From JABMMZ01 sp044341025 (GTDB lineage: Bacteria > Bacteroidota > Bacteroidia > NS11-12g > UBA955): a stretch of DNA of 64,000 nucleotides. Numbering within the stretch: position 1 is the stretch's first letter; the number at the start of each line of letters is the position of its first letter. Positions 54,605 through 62,591 of this stretch are shown here, one piece after another. The notes under the pieces are model-generated. The model worked only from the letters and a program-made list of their open reading frames with translations. It searched no databases and was not told the origin of the DNA. The position numbers and the translations under genes were made by a program. The stretch covers positions 189,525 to 253,524 of the forward strand of contig JBIISM010000004.1 in the NCBI GenBank assembly GCA_044341025.1, in the 5' to 3' direction.

Positions 54605-55393
54605 CTATTTTTTATCGTCTTTAAACTGGGGCATATAATACACACCAACTTGCAGCCCTATTGCCCAAAGGTGATGCCTCTCATTGCTAGAGTTTGCATT
54701 CAAAGTTGGAACAAATATTTCTGGCTGAACAAAAACCCAAGTGCTTTTGTTGTACAGCATATTTTCAATGCGCAAACCAGCATGGAGATTCACATTAATG
54801 CGGTCAACATTTTCAGATGGATTTTTAAATGTGTAAACTTTTTGATTTCCTCTGGTAGAAAAACCATGCAGGACTGCTCTAATATCATGCTTCATTAAGG
54901 CCGATATTGAACCTCCATAAATCAAGTGAACGGTTGTATTGGGTTTCTTTTTGGAAGAAATCTGTTGAGAGAACAAAATTGGGATAGCCAAATAGGCATA
55001 TCTGTAATTAAAATCAACATAAGCGCCGCCAGTTTGAGACAGGTCGTTCATTATTCCTATTTCAGGATGAATGGTATCCAAAAAACGTAAATTATCTTTT
55101 TTACGGGTAAATCCGAAATTCTGAAATTGCAAACCAATATAAAATCGGTTTCTAGATTTGAATTTTGTAGACACCATAAATGCCATTGAAATAGCGTCGC
55201 GGCTTCGATCTACTTTCTGAATTGAATCCTTAAAAGATTGCGGATAATTGCCCTTATAGCTTATCAATCTGTTTCCTACAGTTGGTTCAATCGACAAAGA
55301 ATAATTGAGCAGCAGAGTCGATTGAGCATCCGTTGATGGAGTGATCAGAAGCAGGGCTGTTAAAGCAATAAAAAAATAAAACAGTTTGCACAT
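54605..55393 (-). CDS. Secreted beta-barrel-like outer-membrane protein (PorT-like)
   Basis: 262 residues. Signal peptide ends PSTDAQS. Strand-rich with alternating aromatic residues (NRFYIGLQFQNFGFTRKK, YVDFNYRYAYLAIPILFSQQ, NVNLHAGLRIENMLY, WAIGLQVGVYYMPQF). The pattern resembles the porin-family outer-membrane beta-barrels called PorT-like in Bacteroidota. Followed immediately by dtd. Role unknown. Confidence 0.72.
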   Translation of the reverse strand: MCKLFYFFIALTALLLITPSTDAQSTLLLNYSLSIEPTVGNRLISYKGNYPQSFKDSIQKVDRSRDAISMAFMVSTKFKSRNRFYIGLQFQNFGFTRKKDNLRFLDTIHPEIGIMNDLSQTGGAYVDFNYRYAYLAIPILFSQQISSKKKPNTTVHLIYGGSISALMKHDIRAVLHGFSTRGNQKVYTFKNPSENVDRINVNLHAGLRIENMLYNKSTWVFVQPEIFVPTLNANSSNERHHLWAIGLQVGVYYMPQFKDDKK

Positions 55394-55403
55394 AAAATTA
55401 AAA

Positions 55404-55411
55404 CAAATGTA
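55404..55411 (-). promoter_or_regulatory. -7 box of the barrel-dtd operon
   Basis: TACATTTG on the minus strand, exact TAnnTTTG, 10 nt before the ATG at 55393. Confidence 0.55.
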
Positions 55412-55417
55412 AAGAAA

Positions 55418-56839
55418 TTAAGATTCATCTTCAAACACCAAGCGCTTGGCTTTGGTTTTATAATTAAAACGATATAAAAGCAAAGTGGCAGCAAAACTAA
55501 GCCCTATTACAAAAGCAATCCAGATACCTTCTATGCCCATTTTAAGTTCAAAACACAGATAATAAGCACCCGGCATCATAAATAACCAATAGGAAATCAG
55601 GGCAATGATGCCAGTTGTTTTGGTGTCTTTAATTCCACGCAAAGCACCAGCACCAACCGCTTGGAGACCATCGCTAATTTGAAAAAAGGCAGCAAGTATT
55701 ATCAAAGAAGGAGTCATTGCTAACAGTTTGACATCGTCGGTATATATCAAAGGGATTTCTCGGTTAAACACCATAAACATTACGGCAAACACAAGCTCAA
55801 TGAAAATGGTTAAGCCAATAGCAGCAAAGCCTGCCTTGCGAACTCCAAGCGCGTCTTTAGCTCCATAATGATTCCCAACGACGATACTTGAAGCTGCTGA
55901 AATTCCCAGCACAAACATATAGGTAATAGAAGCTAAATTAATCGCTATTTGATGCGCTCCTGAATGCAATTCAGAGATTCGACCAGCTAAGATTAAGGCA
56001 AACGAAAAGGCAGCAATTTCGAAGAAATAGGTAAACCCTACAGGAAATCCAATTCTAAAAATAGACAAAACATAAGATTTTACCTCTCTTTTGATTTTTT
56101 TGAGTTCAATAAACCGCGGATGATACCAGACCCAGATCAGCATTAATAAAGCCATGGCATAGCGGGCAATAACTGTTGCCCATGCGGCTCCAGCCATACC
56201 CATTTCAGGCGCCCCATATTTGCCAAATATCAAGGCATTATTTAGTAAAACATTTAACAAAAGGCCAAAAAAGGTGACATACATTGAAATTTGGGTTTTG
56301 CCAAGGCCATCCATAACTTGTTTGCCATTGTTAAAAAAAAGCAAAGCAGGCAATGAGAAATTCACAATCCATAAATATTCTCTGGCCAAATCAGTAATGG
56401 CAGGGCTTTGCCCAAACCAAGCAAAATTGTAGTACAATATAAGATTAAGCCCCATTAGACAAGCACTCAAGATAAAGCTTACCCATATTGAAGAAAAGAA
56501 AACCGGAATTGCTTGTTGCGGCTTGCCCTCACCATCTGCAATTGAAATAATTGTACTCACTGCATACAAAGTTCCAACACCAATTAATGACAGCAGAAAA
56601 AACACTGCATTTCCGACACCGGCTGAGCTCATAGAAACTGTGTTGTATCGGCCCAACATAACAACATCAGCAAATCCCATTAAAACCAATCCCAATTGTC
56701 CAATGGTAATAGGAATGGCCAATTTGGCAATACTTTTTACAGTGTTTCGATATTCTTTTAATTTAAAAAACAAGAGGTGCGAAGATACTGCATTTTTTCG
56801 GGCTTGTTTAGCCAAAACCAAGCCGACTAAAATTACCAT
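55418..56839 (-). CDS. MATE-family multidrug/metabolite exporter (NorM-like)
   Basis: 473 residues, twelve membrane helices. The typical N-terminal helix reads LAIPITIGQLGLVLMGFADV with a symmetric second half (FRIGFPVGFTYFFEIAAFSF, ISDGLQAVGAGALRGIKDT). It exports cationic compounds using Na+ or H+. The first 25 residues before KLKEYRNTVKS are unusual, and a TTG around 56780 could be the true start, but a one-mismatch -7 box (TATTTTAG, 56855-56862) 15 nt before the ATG supports the long form. Its downstream neighbour is the PorT-like gene, 24 bp away. Confidence 0.88.
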   Translation of the reverse strand: MVILVGLVLAKQARKNAVSSHLLFFKLKEYRNTVKSIAKLAIPITIGQLGLVLMGFADVVMLGRYNTVSMSSAGVGNAVFFLLSLIGVGTLYAVSTIISIADGEGKPQQAIPVFFSSIWVSFILSACLMGLNLILYYNFAWFGQSPAITDLAREYLWIVNFSLPALLFFNNGKQVMDGLGKTQISMYVTFFGLLLNVLLNNALIFGKYGAPEMGMAGAAWATVIARYAMALLMLIWVWYHPRFIELKKIKREVKSYVLSIFRIGFPVGFTYFFEIAAFSFALILAGRISELHSGAHQIAINLASITYMFVLGISAASSIVVGNHYGAKDALGVRKAGFAAIGLTIFIELVFAVMFMVFNREIPLIYTDDVKLLAMTPSLIILAAFFQISDGLQAVGAGALRGIKDTKTTGIIALISYWLFMMPGAYYLCFELKMGIEGIWIAFVIGLSFAATLLLYRFNYKTKAKRLVFEDES

Positions 56840-56950
56840 TCTGTTAAAACTGTGCTAAAATACACTTGAACAAAAACCAAGCTTAGATAAGCGATTTGTT
56901 TTATGCCTCAGCATTTCCATTAAGAAGCAGAATAAGTGCATAATTGCTGT

Positions 56951-56990
56951 AAAAGAAAACCGGCCTTTCTATTTAAAGAAAAGCCGGCTT
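56951..56990 (-). terminator. Orphan minus-strand terminator
   Basis: A 14-bp stem (56957-56970 with 56977-56990). Its two imperfect positions are G-U pairs only when transcribed from the minus strand, and that strand continues TTTTCTTTT. There is no annotated gene between it and the terminator 235 bp upstream. Confidence 0.7.
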
Positions 56991-57224
56991 CATCAACAAA
57001 AAATATGTAATTATTAAGAACTGTTCGTTTTTATCTCAACAAGCTTAGAGTGCCTCTGAAGGTAAACTGATCGTTGTTGATGTATTGACCATCTATTTTT
57101 GGGCTTTTTTTGTTGATTTAATCAAAGTTATCACTGAACCCATTCAATGCAAGTTTTTTAAAAAAAAAATGAAAATAATTTTTAAAAACACGTAAACTAC
57201 TGATTATCAATTACAAAAAGTTAA

Positions 57225-57261
57225 AAAAAATAAGAGCAAGTAGTACTTGCTCTTATTTTTT
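57225..57261 (-). terminator. Terminator of the thiamine-type TonB receptor gene
   Basis: Almost perfect 17-bp inverted repeat (AAGAGCAAGTA facing TACTTGCTCTT) flanked by A and T runs, 30 bp past the receptor stop. Confidence 0.88.
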
Positions 57262-57290
57262 GTTTAAATAAACTACTATTTAGTTAAACA

Positions 57291-59756
57291 CTATAAAAAT
57301 TTAAAATCGAGACCAATCATGAAATTAATTCGACTTTGAGGGTAATAAAAATTCTCGGTGATCAATTTGCCTCCATACACATATTTGAAAGTATAGCCGT
57401 TGTTTGAGTAAAAAACCCCATTTATGTTATTTAATAAGGCCTTGAACACAAGCTGCGACTGGCTTTTTAAGGTAAATGTTTTCTGCAAACCCATATTTAT
57501 GGTGTAATAAGCATCCAATTTCCTTGAGGCATTAGAAGTATTATCGAGGTATTGCGGACCTACATATTTAATATTGGTTTGAAGGTCAAAATTGCTTTGG
57601 TGGTGAAAATTCAGTCCAAGGAAAGCAATCGCATTTGGAGAATAGGCGATATCTGTATTCATATAAAGGTCTTTTACAAGCGTGCTGCTGTCGTAATTGG
57701 AATAGACATCCTCAAACACTTTTATTTTATTGGCACTTAAATTCAGATTGGCATCTAGATTCAAATTGAATTTCGATTTTTGAATCAAAGGGTATTGAAC
57801 GATTAATTCTATGCCTCTCCTATAACTGTTCTTTACATTTCTGCGCAAAGAGCTTCCAACATCGTTGAGTTCGCCTGTTAAAACCAATTGGTTTATGTAT
57901 TGCATATTGTAGAAGTTAAACTGAAACATTTTCGACTTCTCCTTAAGAACATAGCCCAATTCGAAATCCTTTAAATTTTCAGCTTTTGGTTGCTCGGTCT
58001 TGGTGTTGTCAATAATATCGCTGCGCACAGGTTCTCTATTGGCCACACTGAAACTAGAATAGATCCACGATTTAGAATTCAATTCATAAACCGTAGAGAC
58101 TTTAGGATTCATGAATACATGGTTAACATCAAATTGAATGGCTTTTAAATCGTTGTCGTTTCCAGAACCTGAATATTGGATATTGCGCAATTGGAATTCT
58201 GCATCTGCTTGCAGCTTTGGAGACAAGCGGTAGTTTAATTTAGCAAAGGTATTAAATTCTGTTTTTTTGCTTTTGCTTTGGTAGTATCTGTAGTCTTTGC
58301 CAAAAGGTTGAGCGATGGCGGCCCAAATAACATCGCCATGGTGTTTGCCATCGTACTGGCTGATGCTGACACCGGCAATGAAGTCTATGTTTCTGTTTTT
58401 GTAGTTTAAGCTGCTAAAGTTGCCGTAGAAGATATTGTCCAACCAACGCTGTCTTACCAGATCGCTGTTTAAAACGGTATCTCCATTGTTGGTATAATTG
58501 GCCACTCCATAATTCGAAAAGCCAGCATCCGATTTGTACTCTTCGTAAAAACCTTTACCCGTGCTGGTGAAGAAAGATGATTTAAGATTCAATTTGTTGT
58601 TCACCTTTTTAAACAGGTGCAATTGGTAATGGTTCTGCCAATAGTTGTCCGTTTGGTTTTTGTACGTATAATAGTTGTAGGTTCTATCACTGTTTAACAA
58701 ATTGTTGCGGTCGGCAGCACTCAAGTAATTTCTGTCGGCATAATCCTTCATCCCTTGCACATCGTTTTTAATGCGCGACTCTGGGGTGCCATACCACGAT
58801 TGGTAGGTTTTCTCTTTACCACCAAAAGCAAGGGCCGTGATGCTCCATGTTTTTTGTGTGTAGCTCAAATTAAATTGGAAAGCTTTGAGGTCGCTGGCTG
58901 CGCGGTCTAAATACCCATCGCTGTTTACTTTAGACAAGCGGCCAGTAAAATTGAACTTACCCAGCATACCGGTTCCAAATTGCATGGTCGATTTGAAGGT
59001 ATTAAACGAACCTGCAGATTGTTGCAATTGAAGGAAAGGCTTAGCCGATTGACTCATGTTTTGGATGTTAATATTGGCACCAAAAGCCCCGCTGCCTATG
59101 GTACTGCTACCGGCACCCCTTTGGATTTGCACCGAAGAAGTTGAAGAAGCCAGGTCGGGCATATTGACCCAAAACACCCCATGGCTTTCAGCATCGTTAA
59201 TGGGAATACCGTTGATGGTTACGTTTATTCGGGTTGCATCACTGCCACGAATTCTAATCCCTGTATAACCTACCCCAGCACCGGCATCGCTGGTTGTAAT
59301 AGCAGAAGGTGTATTGCCAATGAGGTAGGTAAAATCTTGTCCTAGGTTGATTCTGGAAAGTTGCTTGGCAGTAACGGGTGTGAAGGCATAACCATTTTTT
59401 TCGCGCACTTGAATGGCTTTAACGGTATGGTTTTGTTGATCAATAATATTTTCCAGCAATATAATTGCTACAGAATCATCGCTTTTCAAAAACACGCGTG
59501 TCCTTTCATGTCTGAAGCCTGGAGCAAGTACTTCAAGATAGTAGACACCATAAGGAAGTAAAAACTCAGCAGCCCCAATAGACTCTTTTTTTAGTTTCAT
59601 TGCCGTATCGAGCACTTGAATGGTGTAGGATTCGAGTTCTAAATTTTCAGGAACTTTAACGGTACAAGAGAGTTTGTACATTGGCTTTTGCTGAGCCAGG
59701 ACAACATTTGAGAAAAGGCAAAATAAAATACCACATAAAACAGCTTGTTTTTTCAT
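57291..59756 (-). CDS. TonB-dependent receptor, predicted thiamine or precursor importer
   Basis: 821 residues from the ATG at 59756. Signal peptide ends SNVVLAQQ. A short carboxypeptidase-regulatory-like domain (about 25-100) precedes the plug (SRINLGQDFTYLIGNTPSAI, GIRIRGSDATRINVTINGIP, SVQIQRGAGSSTIGSGAFG) and a barrel ending INFMIGLDFKFL. Substrate prediction comes from the TPP riboswitch in its leader: such receptors are known as candidate thiamine-uptake proteins in Bacteroidota. No inner-membrane thiamine transporter or thi gene is adjacent. The sequence itself resembles iron-siderophore and vitamin receptors and would not reveal the substrate. Confidence 0.88.
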   Translation of the reverse strand: MKKQAVLCGILFCLFSNVVLAQQKPMYKLSCTVKVPENLELESYTIQVLDTAMKLKKESIGAAEFLLPYGVYYLEVLAPGFRHERTRVFLKSDDSVAIILLENIIDQQNHTVKAIQVREKNGYAFTPVTAKQLSRINLGQDFTYLIGNTPSAITTSDAGAGVGYTGIRIRGSDATRINVTINGIPINDAESHGVFWVNMPDLASSTSSVQIQRGAGSSTIGSGAFGANINIQNMSQSAKPFLQLQQSAGSFNTFKSTMQFGTGMLGKFNFTGRLSKVNSDGYLDRAASDLKAFQFNLSYTQKTWSITALAFGGKEKTYQSWYGTPESRIKNDVQGMKDYADRNYLSAADRNNLLNSDRTYNYYTYKNQTDNYWQNHYQLHLFKKVNNKLNLKSSFFTSTGKGFYEEYKSDAGFSNYGVANYTNNGDTVLNSDLVRQRWLDNIFYGNFSSLNYKNRNIDFIAGVSISQYDGKHHGDVIWAAIAQPFGKDYRYYQSKSKKTEFNTFAKLNYRLSPKLQADAEFQLRNIQYSGSGNDNDLKAIQFDVNHVFMNPKVSTVYELNSKSWIYSSFSVANREPVRSDIIDNTKTEQPKAENLKDFELGYVLKEKSKMFQFNFYNMQYINQLVLTGELNDVGSSLRRNVKNSYRRGIELIVQYPLIQKSKFNLNLDANLNLSANKIKVFEDVYSNYDSSTLVKDLYMNTDIAYSPNAIAFLGLNFHHQSNFDLQTNIKYVGPQYLDNTSNASRKLDAYYTINMGLQKTFTLKSQSQLVFKALLNNINGVFYSNNGYTFKYVYGGKLITENFYYPQSRINFMIGLDFKFL

Positions 59757-59821
59757 ACAAATTTTTAAATAAAATTGGTTTTGGAATAGCAAGCCTAAAG
59801 CCAGACATGTTAAAAAATCTG

Positions 59822-59898
59822 TTTTCCCCGTCGCAGCAATTACGCTTATCCGGGTTCTGTGGGTATTATCTCAGCAATTGGTATTGCACCCCAAAACT
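59822..59898 (-). ncRNA. TPP (thiamine pyrophosphate) riboswitch
   Basis: Minus strand, read 5' to 3': P1 arm GTTTT, then GGGGTGC, a GCAAT/ATTGC helix, CTGAGATAATACCC, GAACCCGGATAA, GCG, and GACGGGG followed by the P1 partner AAAAC. These are the invariant blocks of the THI element (GGGGUGC, CUGAGA, ACCC, GAACC, GGAUAA, GGG). The aptamer ends 66 nt before the receptor ATG, so TPP probably represses its expression, most likely by controlling translation initiation, since no terminator is seen in the leader. Confidence 0.9.
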
Positions 59899-59903
59899 TG
59901 CAG

Positions 59904-59935
59904 CAAGATTAGGTCAAAAAAATGAGATTGGCAAA
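59904..59935 (-). promoter_or_regulatory. Promoter of the TPP-riboswitch/TonB receptor transcript
   Basis: Minus-strand TTTG (59932-59935), a 20-nt spacer and TAATCTTG (59904-59911, one mismatch to TAnnTTTG). The predicted transcript start falls at the first base of the aptamer. Confidence 0.6.
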
Positions 59936-59960
59936 TTGATAAAGCAAAGAATCATTTATC

Positions 59961-60710
59961 TCAAAACATACTTAAATCGAGTTGATCGAAATCTTTGATT
60001 TCAGATAACTTGAAAAGTTTATTGATTGATAGCTTTGTTTTGGTCGTTTCAAAGACCTCATCCCCACCCTCAGCTTCTGGGTTGGTGTTTTCTTTGACGA
60101 TTTTATCTTTGCTTGAAAAATTGATACTGGTTTCACTATCAACTACTGGGCCATGGTTATCGGAACTGCTGTAACCAATGAGTTCAAAATCTGAATTTTG
60201 ATATCTAAACATATAGGCCCAATAGCCATATCTACCATGTCCATAATTTATATACAACTTAGATTTCTTTATTTCTACGCCAAGTTCAGGCGCAAAATAA
60301 ACGCCACCATCTTCATTTTCCGATGAAAAGCAATCCTCGTTTTTTAGGACCAATTCATAATTTCCACTTTTATTAAACAAAATAATGATCCCACGTCGGT
60401 TTTGGTCCAATGGTCCGCGGACTTCGTCTGTAACAATTTTGGACATATCGGTGCCCTTAATAATTAAAACACAATCATCTGCCCCATCGTTGTTTAAGTC
60501 CCCATTAATTGTTTCGAAAAGCACAAAACCATTGGGAATAAAATCACTTGGATTTTGTATTTGCTCACTCACCTCATTGTTTTGTTCTGCAGCTTCGGCA
60601 TTGGCAGCACTGCTGTCTTGCGAATTAGCATTTGATTTTTCGGCCTGATTTTGCCCACAGCTGCTAATTAGCAAAATACCAAGGATAGCGGGGATTAAAT
60701 TGTATTTCAT
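59961..60710 (-). CDS. Lipoprotein with calcium-loop-like motif, unknown function
   Basis: 249 residues. Lipobox LISSC puts the lipid Cys at residue 18, then a low-complexity Asn/Ala/Ser/Glu linker to about 52. The domain begins FVLFETINGDLNNDGADDCV, an FG-GAP/EF-hand-like D-x-N-x-D-G loop, and includes IIILFNKSGNYELVLKNEDC and NYGHGRYGYWAYMFRYQN. Similar proteins occur singly in Bacteroidota. The stop lies 25 bp from the -33 element of the next transcript. Confidence 0.75.
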   Translation of the reverse strand: MKYNLIPAILGILLISSCGQNQAEKSNANSQDSSAANAEAAEQNNEVSEQIQNPSDFIPNGFVLFETINGDLNNDGADDCVLIIKGTDMSKIVTDEVRGPLDQNRRGIIILFNKSGNYELVLKNEDCFSSENEDGGVYFAPELGVEIKKSKLYINYGHGRYGYWAYMFRYQNSDFELIGYSSSDNHGPVVDSETSINFSSKDKIVKENTNPEAEGGDEVFETTKTKLSINKLFKLSEIKDFDQLDLSMF

Positions 60711-60763
60711 GCTTGACTTTGATTGTTTAAATTAATTTTTATTTGAAACCACTTTAAATTGCT

Positions 60764-61096
60764 TTAAGTTAAATTTACTTTTTGCTTGAGCAGCTCTACT
60801 TGGAAATTCACTTTTGCATTTAAAGCCTTAAATACTTTAATAACAGTTTCAAACCGAGCATCAGTAAGACTATTTTCCAATTTGGATATTTGAGCTTTCT
60901 TAACACCTACCAATATTCCGAGTTCTTCTTGTGTCATGTTTCTATCTTTGCGTGCCTTTTTGATGGCATCACCTATAAAATCCATGCGCAATTCATTTTC
61001 GAAAGCATCTCGTTTTGGCGTTCCAATTTCACCTATGTATTTATCGGTAATATCTTCTAGGCTTATTGTCTTTAATGGTTTATTTTTCATGGTCAT
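60764..61096 (-). CDS. higA: HigA-type antitoxin (XRE helix-turn-helix)
   Basis: 110 residues (108 if started at the second ATG, 61090). The helix-turn-helix is MTQEELGILVGVKKAQISKL near 54-73, with SKLENSLTDARFETVIKVF after it. The N-terminal part is toxin-neutralising in this family. It overlaps the toxin stop by 17 bp (or 11), the toxin-first order typical of higBA. It probably represses its own promoter through the repeat at 61459-61478. Confidence 0.87.
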   Translation of the reverse strand: MTMKNKPLKTISLEDITDKYIGEIGTPKRDAFENELRMDFIGDAIKKARKDRNMTQEELGILVGVKKAQISKLENSLTDARFETVIKVFKALNAKVNFQVELLKQKVNLT

Positions 61097-61433
61097 TGAT
61101 TTTTAATTTGAAATATTGGATTCGTATGTTTTCAGCTTTTTCAATTTCATTCTTGGGTGTTTTATCTGTCTTTTTGATGATACCGTGTGAAGCAACAACA
61201 ACCGTATCCGCGTTATCTGTTTTATCCCAAAAAGCAAAAAGGTGGTAATGGGTTTTGTTGTATAAAGTTCTAAACTCCCATATTTCACCTATTAACTTTT
61301 TGAACAACTCATTGTCATTTGTAATTCTAGCTTTTTGAATATTATAAATAATTTTATCTCTGGCTTTTTCATCAAGCTTGTCAATAAATTCAGCCGCTTC
61401 AATAAGAAACTGAACCTCAAATTTCCCCTTCAT
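61080..61433 (-). CDS. higB: HigB-type (RelE/ParE-superfamily) toxin
   Basis: 117 residues from the ATG at 61433, 15 nt after an exact -7 box; a TTG at 61451 lies in the promoter. Family features of the phage Gp49-like/HigB toxins: EAAEFIDKLDEKARDKIIYN, LIGEIWEFRTLYNKTHYHLF, and VASHGIIKKTDKTPKNEIEK, where the final Lys-rich helix and the Arg (EFR) contribute to mRNA cleavage on the ribosome. Confidence 0.87.
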   Translation of the reverse strand: MKGKFEVQFLIEAAEFIDKLDEKARDKIIYNIQKARITNDNELFKKLIGEIWEFRTLYNKTHYHLFAFWDKTDNADTVVVASHGIIKKTDKTPKNEIEKAENIRIQYFKLKINDHEK

Positions 61434-61448
61434 AAATTTTAGTTTATG

Positions 61449-61480
61449 CAAAGTTAAATGTTTCTTTATTAGGAAACAAA
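61449..61480 (-). promoter_or_regulatory. higBA promoter with operator in the spacer
   Basis: Minus strand: TTTG (61477-61480), a 20-nt spacer, TAACTTTG (61449-61456, exact TAnnTTTG). An inverted repeat TGTTTC-N8-GAAACA (61459-61478) fills the spacer. HigA dimers binding it would block the polymerase. Confidence 0.7.
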
Positions 61481-61547
61481 TTAAAAATTCATCCTACACC
61501 AAAAAAGGACATTTCTTACTTCTTAGCTGTTATCTGATGTAATCTTG

Positions 61548-62459
61548 TCAAACATAGATTAGGTTTTTATTGTCTAAAATTGTTTCTCCGTTCAGTCGGT
61601 AAGCAACGAGTTTGCCATTTTTTGCTATGCTGTAATCCAAGCAACATATATTTTCCCTGTAAAGAGCCGGTTCTCCATTGAGCCAGTAATGTCCGAAGAA
61701 TACTTTTTTGTCTTTGTTGCTGTAAAAGTCAAGCGACTTTAATTCGGATAATTCAATTTGCTGTTCAGGCAAATTGTCAATAGGTTCAACACTAATAGAT
61801 TTGTAAGTCATTTCAGATGGGTCTTCCCACCATTTTATTCTTATTTCTGTTCTTTTTGTTCCGTCTTTGTCCGTAAAGAAAAGCGCTTCTGGCATTTTCA
61901 TTTCTTTGCCTTTCAGAGTTTGGTCGATGGCCTCATTTAATTCTGTTCCTATCTTAACCGATTGATAAATAAGTTCGTCAGTCAATCTGTCATTGACCAA
62001 TGTTTTCCTTAAATATTCAATTTTGTTGTTGTCCCAACAGGCGTGAACAGCTTTAAATTGGTCTGTCTCGTAGTATAGTGGTAATGTCTTAAACCATTCT
62101 AAATACCCCTCATACTCTTTCTGTCTGTTGTGAAATTGTTTAAGTGTTTCGTAGTGCTGAATAATATTTTTTATTAGATGTTTTCTAAGGTGTCCACCTT
62201 CAGTTTCTTGGAAATGGAAACACAGAGCGTTGTATTCGTGATTGCCCATTAATGCAATGGCATTCTCATTGTCCACCATTGCTTTGACTATCTGAAGTGT
62301 TTCTCTAATTTTGGGTCCCCTGTCAATGTAGTCTCCAACAAATAATACTTTTCTGTCAGGATGCGCGTATGCTCCATTGCTTTTTTCATAACCCAATTTT
62401 AGAAGTAATTCTTCGAGTTTGTCTGCGTGTCCGTGTATGTCCCCAATAAGGTCTATCAT
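61548..62459 (-). CDS. Calcineurin-like metallophosphoesterase (PPP-type)
   Basis: 303 residues. Metal-binding motifs in order: GDIHGH (Asp7, His9), GDYIDRGP (Asp43, Asp46), GNHEYN (Asn73, His74), HACWD and FGHYW. The order fits bacterial PPP-like phosphatases and diadenosine-tetraphosphatase (PrpE/ApaH-like) enzymes. Bis-nucleotide or phosphoprotein substrate cannot be decided. Such genes appear often as single accessory genes in Bacteroidota. It sits between higBA and the repeat-protein gene, with an inverted-repeat spacer upstream. Confidence 0.85.
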   Translation of the reverse strand: MIDLIGDIHGHADKLEELLLKLGYEKSNGAYAHPDRKVLFVGDYIDRGPKIRETLQIVKAMVDNENAIALMGNHEYNALCFHFQETEGGHLRKHLIKNIIQHYETLKQFHNRQKEYEGYLEWFKTLPLYYETDQFKAVHACWDNNKIEYLRKTLVNDRLTDELIYQSVKIGTELNEAIDQTLKGKEMKMPEALFFTDKDGTKRTEIRIKWWEDPSEMTYKSISVEPIDNLPEQQIELSELKSLDFYSNKDKKVFFGHYWLNGEPALYRENICCLDYSIAKNGKLVAYRLNGETILDNKNLIYV

Positions 62460-62485
62460 TTTTTTTGGTCGTTTTTATTATATCA

Positions 62486-62579
62486 TATAACGGTTTGCGT
62501 GTGGGCGATGTTGCTTGTGTTGTGCCCCGAGACCGTTGTAAACTCTGTGGCAAAGCAATATTGTTTACACGCTTTTAAA
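62486..62579. repeat. Nested inverted repeats in the spacer before the metallophosphoesterase gene
   Basis: AACGGT (62489-62494) faces ACCGTT (62532-62537), and TGTAAAC (62537-62543) faces GTTTACA (62573-62579). The spacer is GC-richer than its surroundings. It resembles from memory the TAACGG...CCGTTGTA spacers seen between accessory genes in other Bacteroidota. It does not match the canonical integron attC core. Confidence 0.45.
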
Positions 62580-62591
62580 GCCAGGTTTTAG

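Larger units (their letters stand above)
56840..57290. other. Intergenic region with two minus-strand terminators
   Basis: 451 bp between the MATE gene and the riboswitch-controlled receptor gene, both minus. It holds the receptor's terminator (57225-57261), then about 230 bp with no convincing gene, then a second minus-strand terminator (56957-56990), then a weak MATE -7 box. The interval may encode a small RNA. A minus-strand frame with IDGQYINNDQFTFRGTLSLL around 57030-57105 has no start codon. Confidence 0.55.

Noticed and set aside
57028..57105. Short minus-strand frame with IDGQYINNDQFTFRGTLSLL
   Set aside because: No start codon and a stop directly upstream; it may be a remnant but cannot be supported as a gene.
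61103..61288. 61-codon minus-strand ORF inside higB in another frame
   Set aside because: Overlaps the toxin gene fully and has no family likeness.
62486..62579. Canonical integron attC site
   Set aside because: The outer core sequences do not match RYYYAAC/GTTRRRY, and no integrase is in the window.
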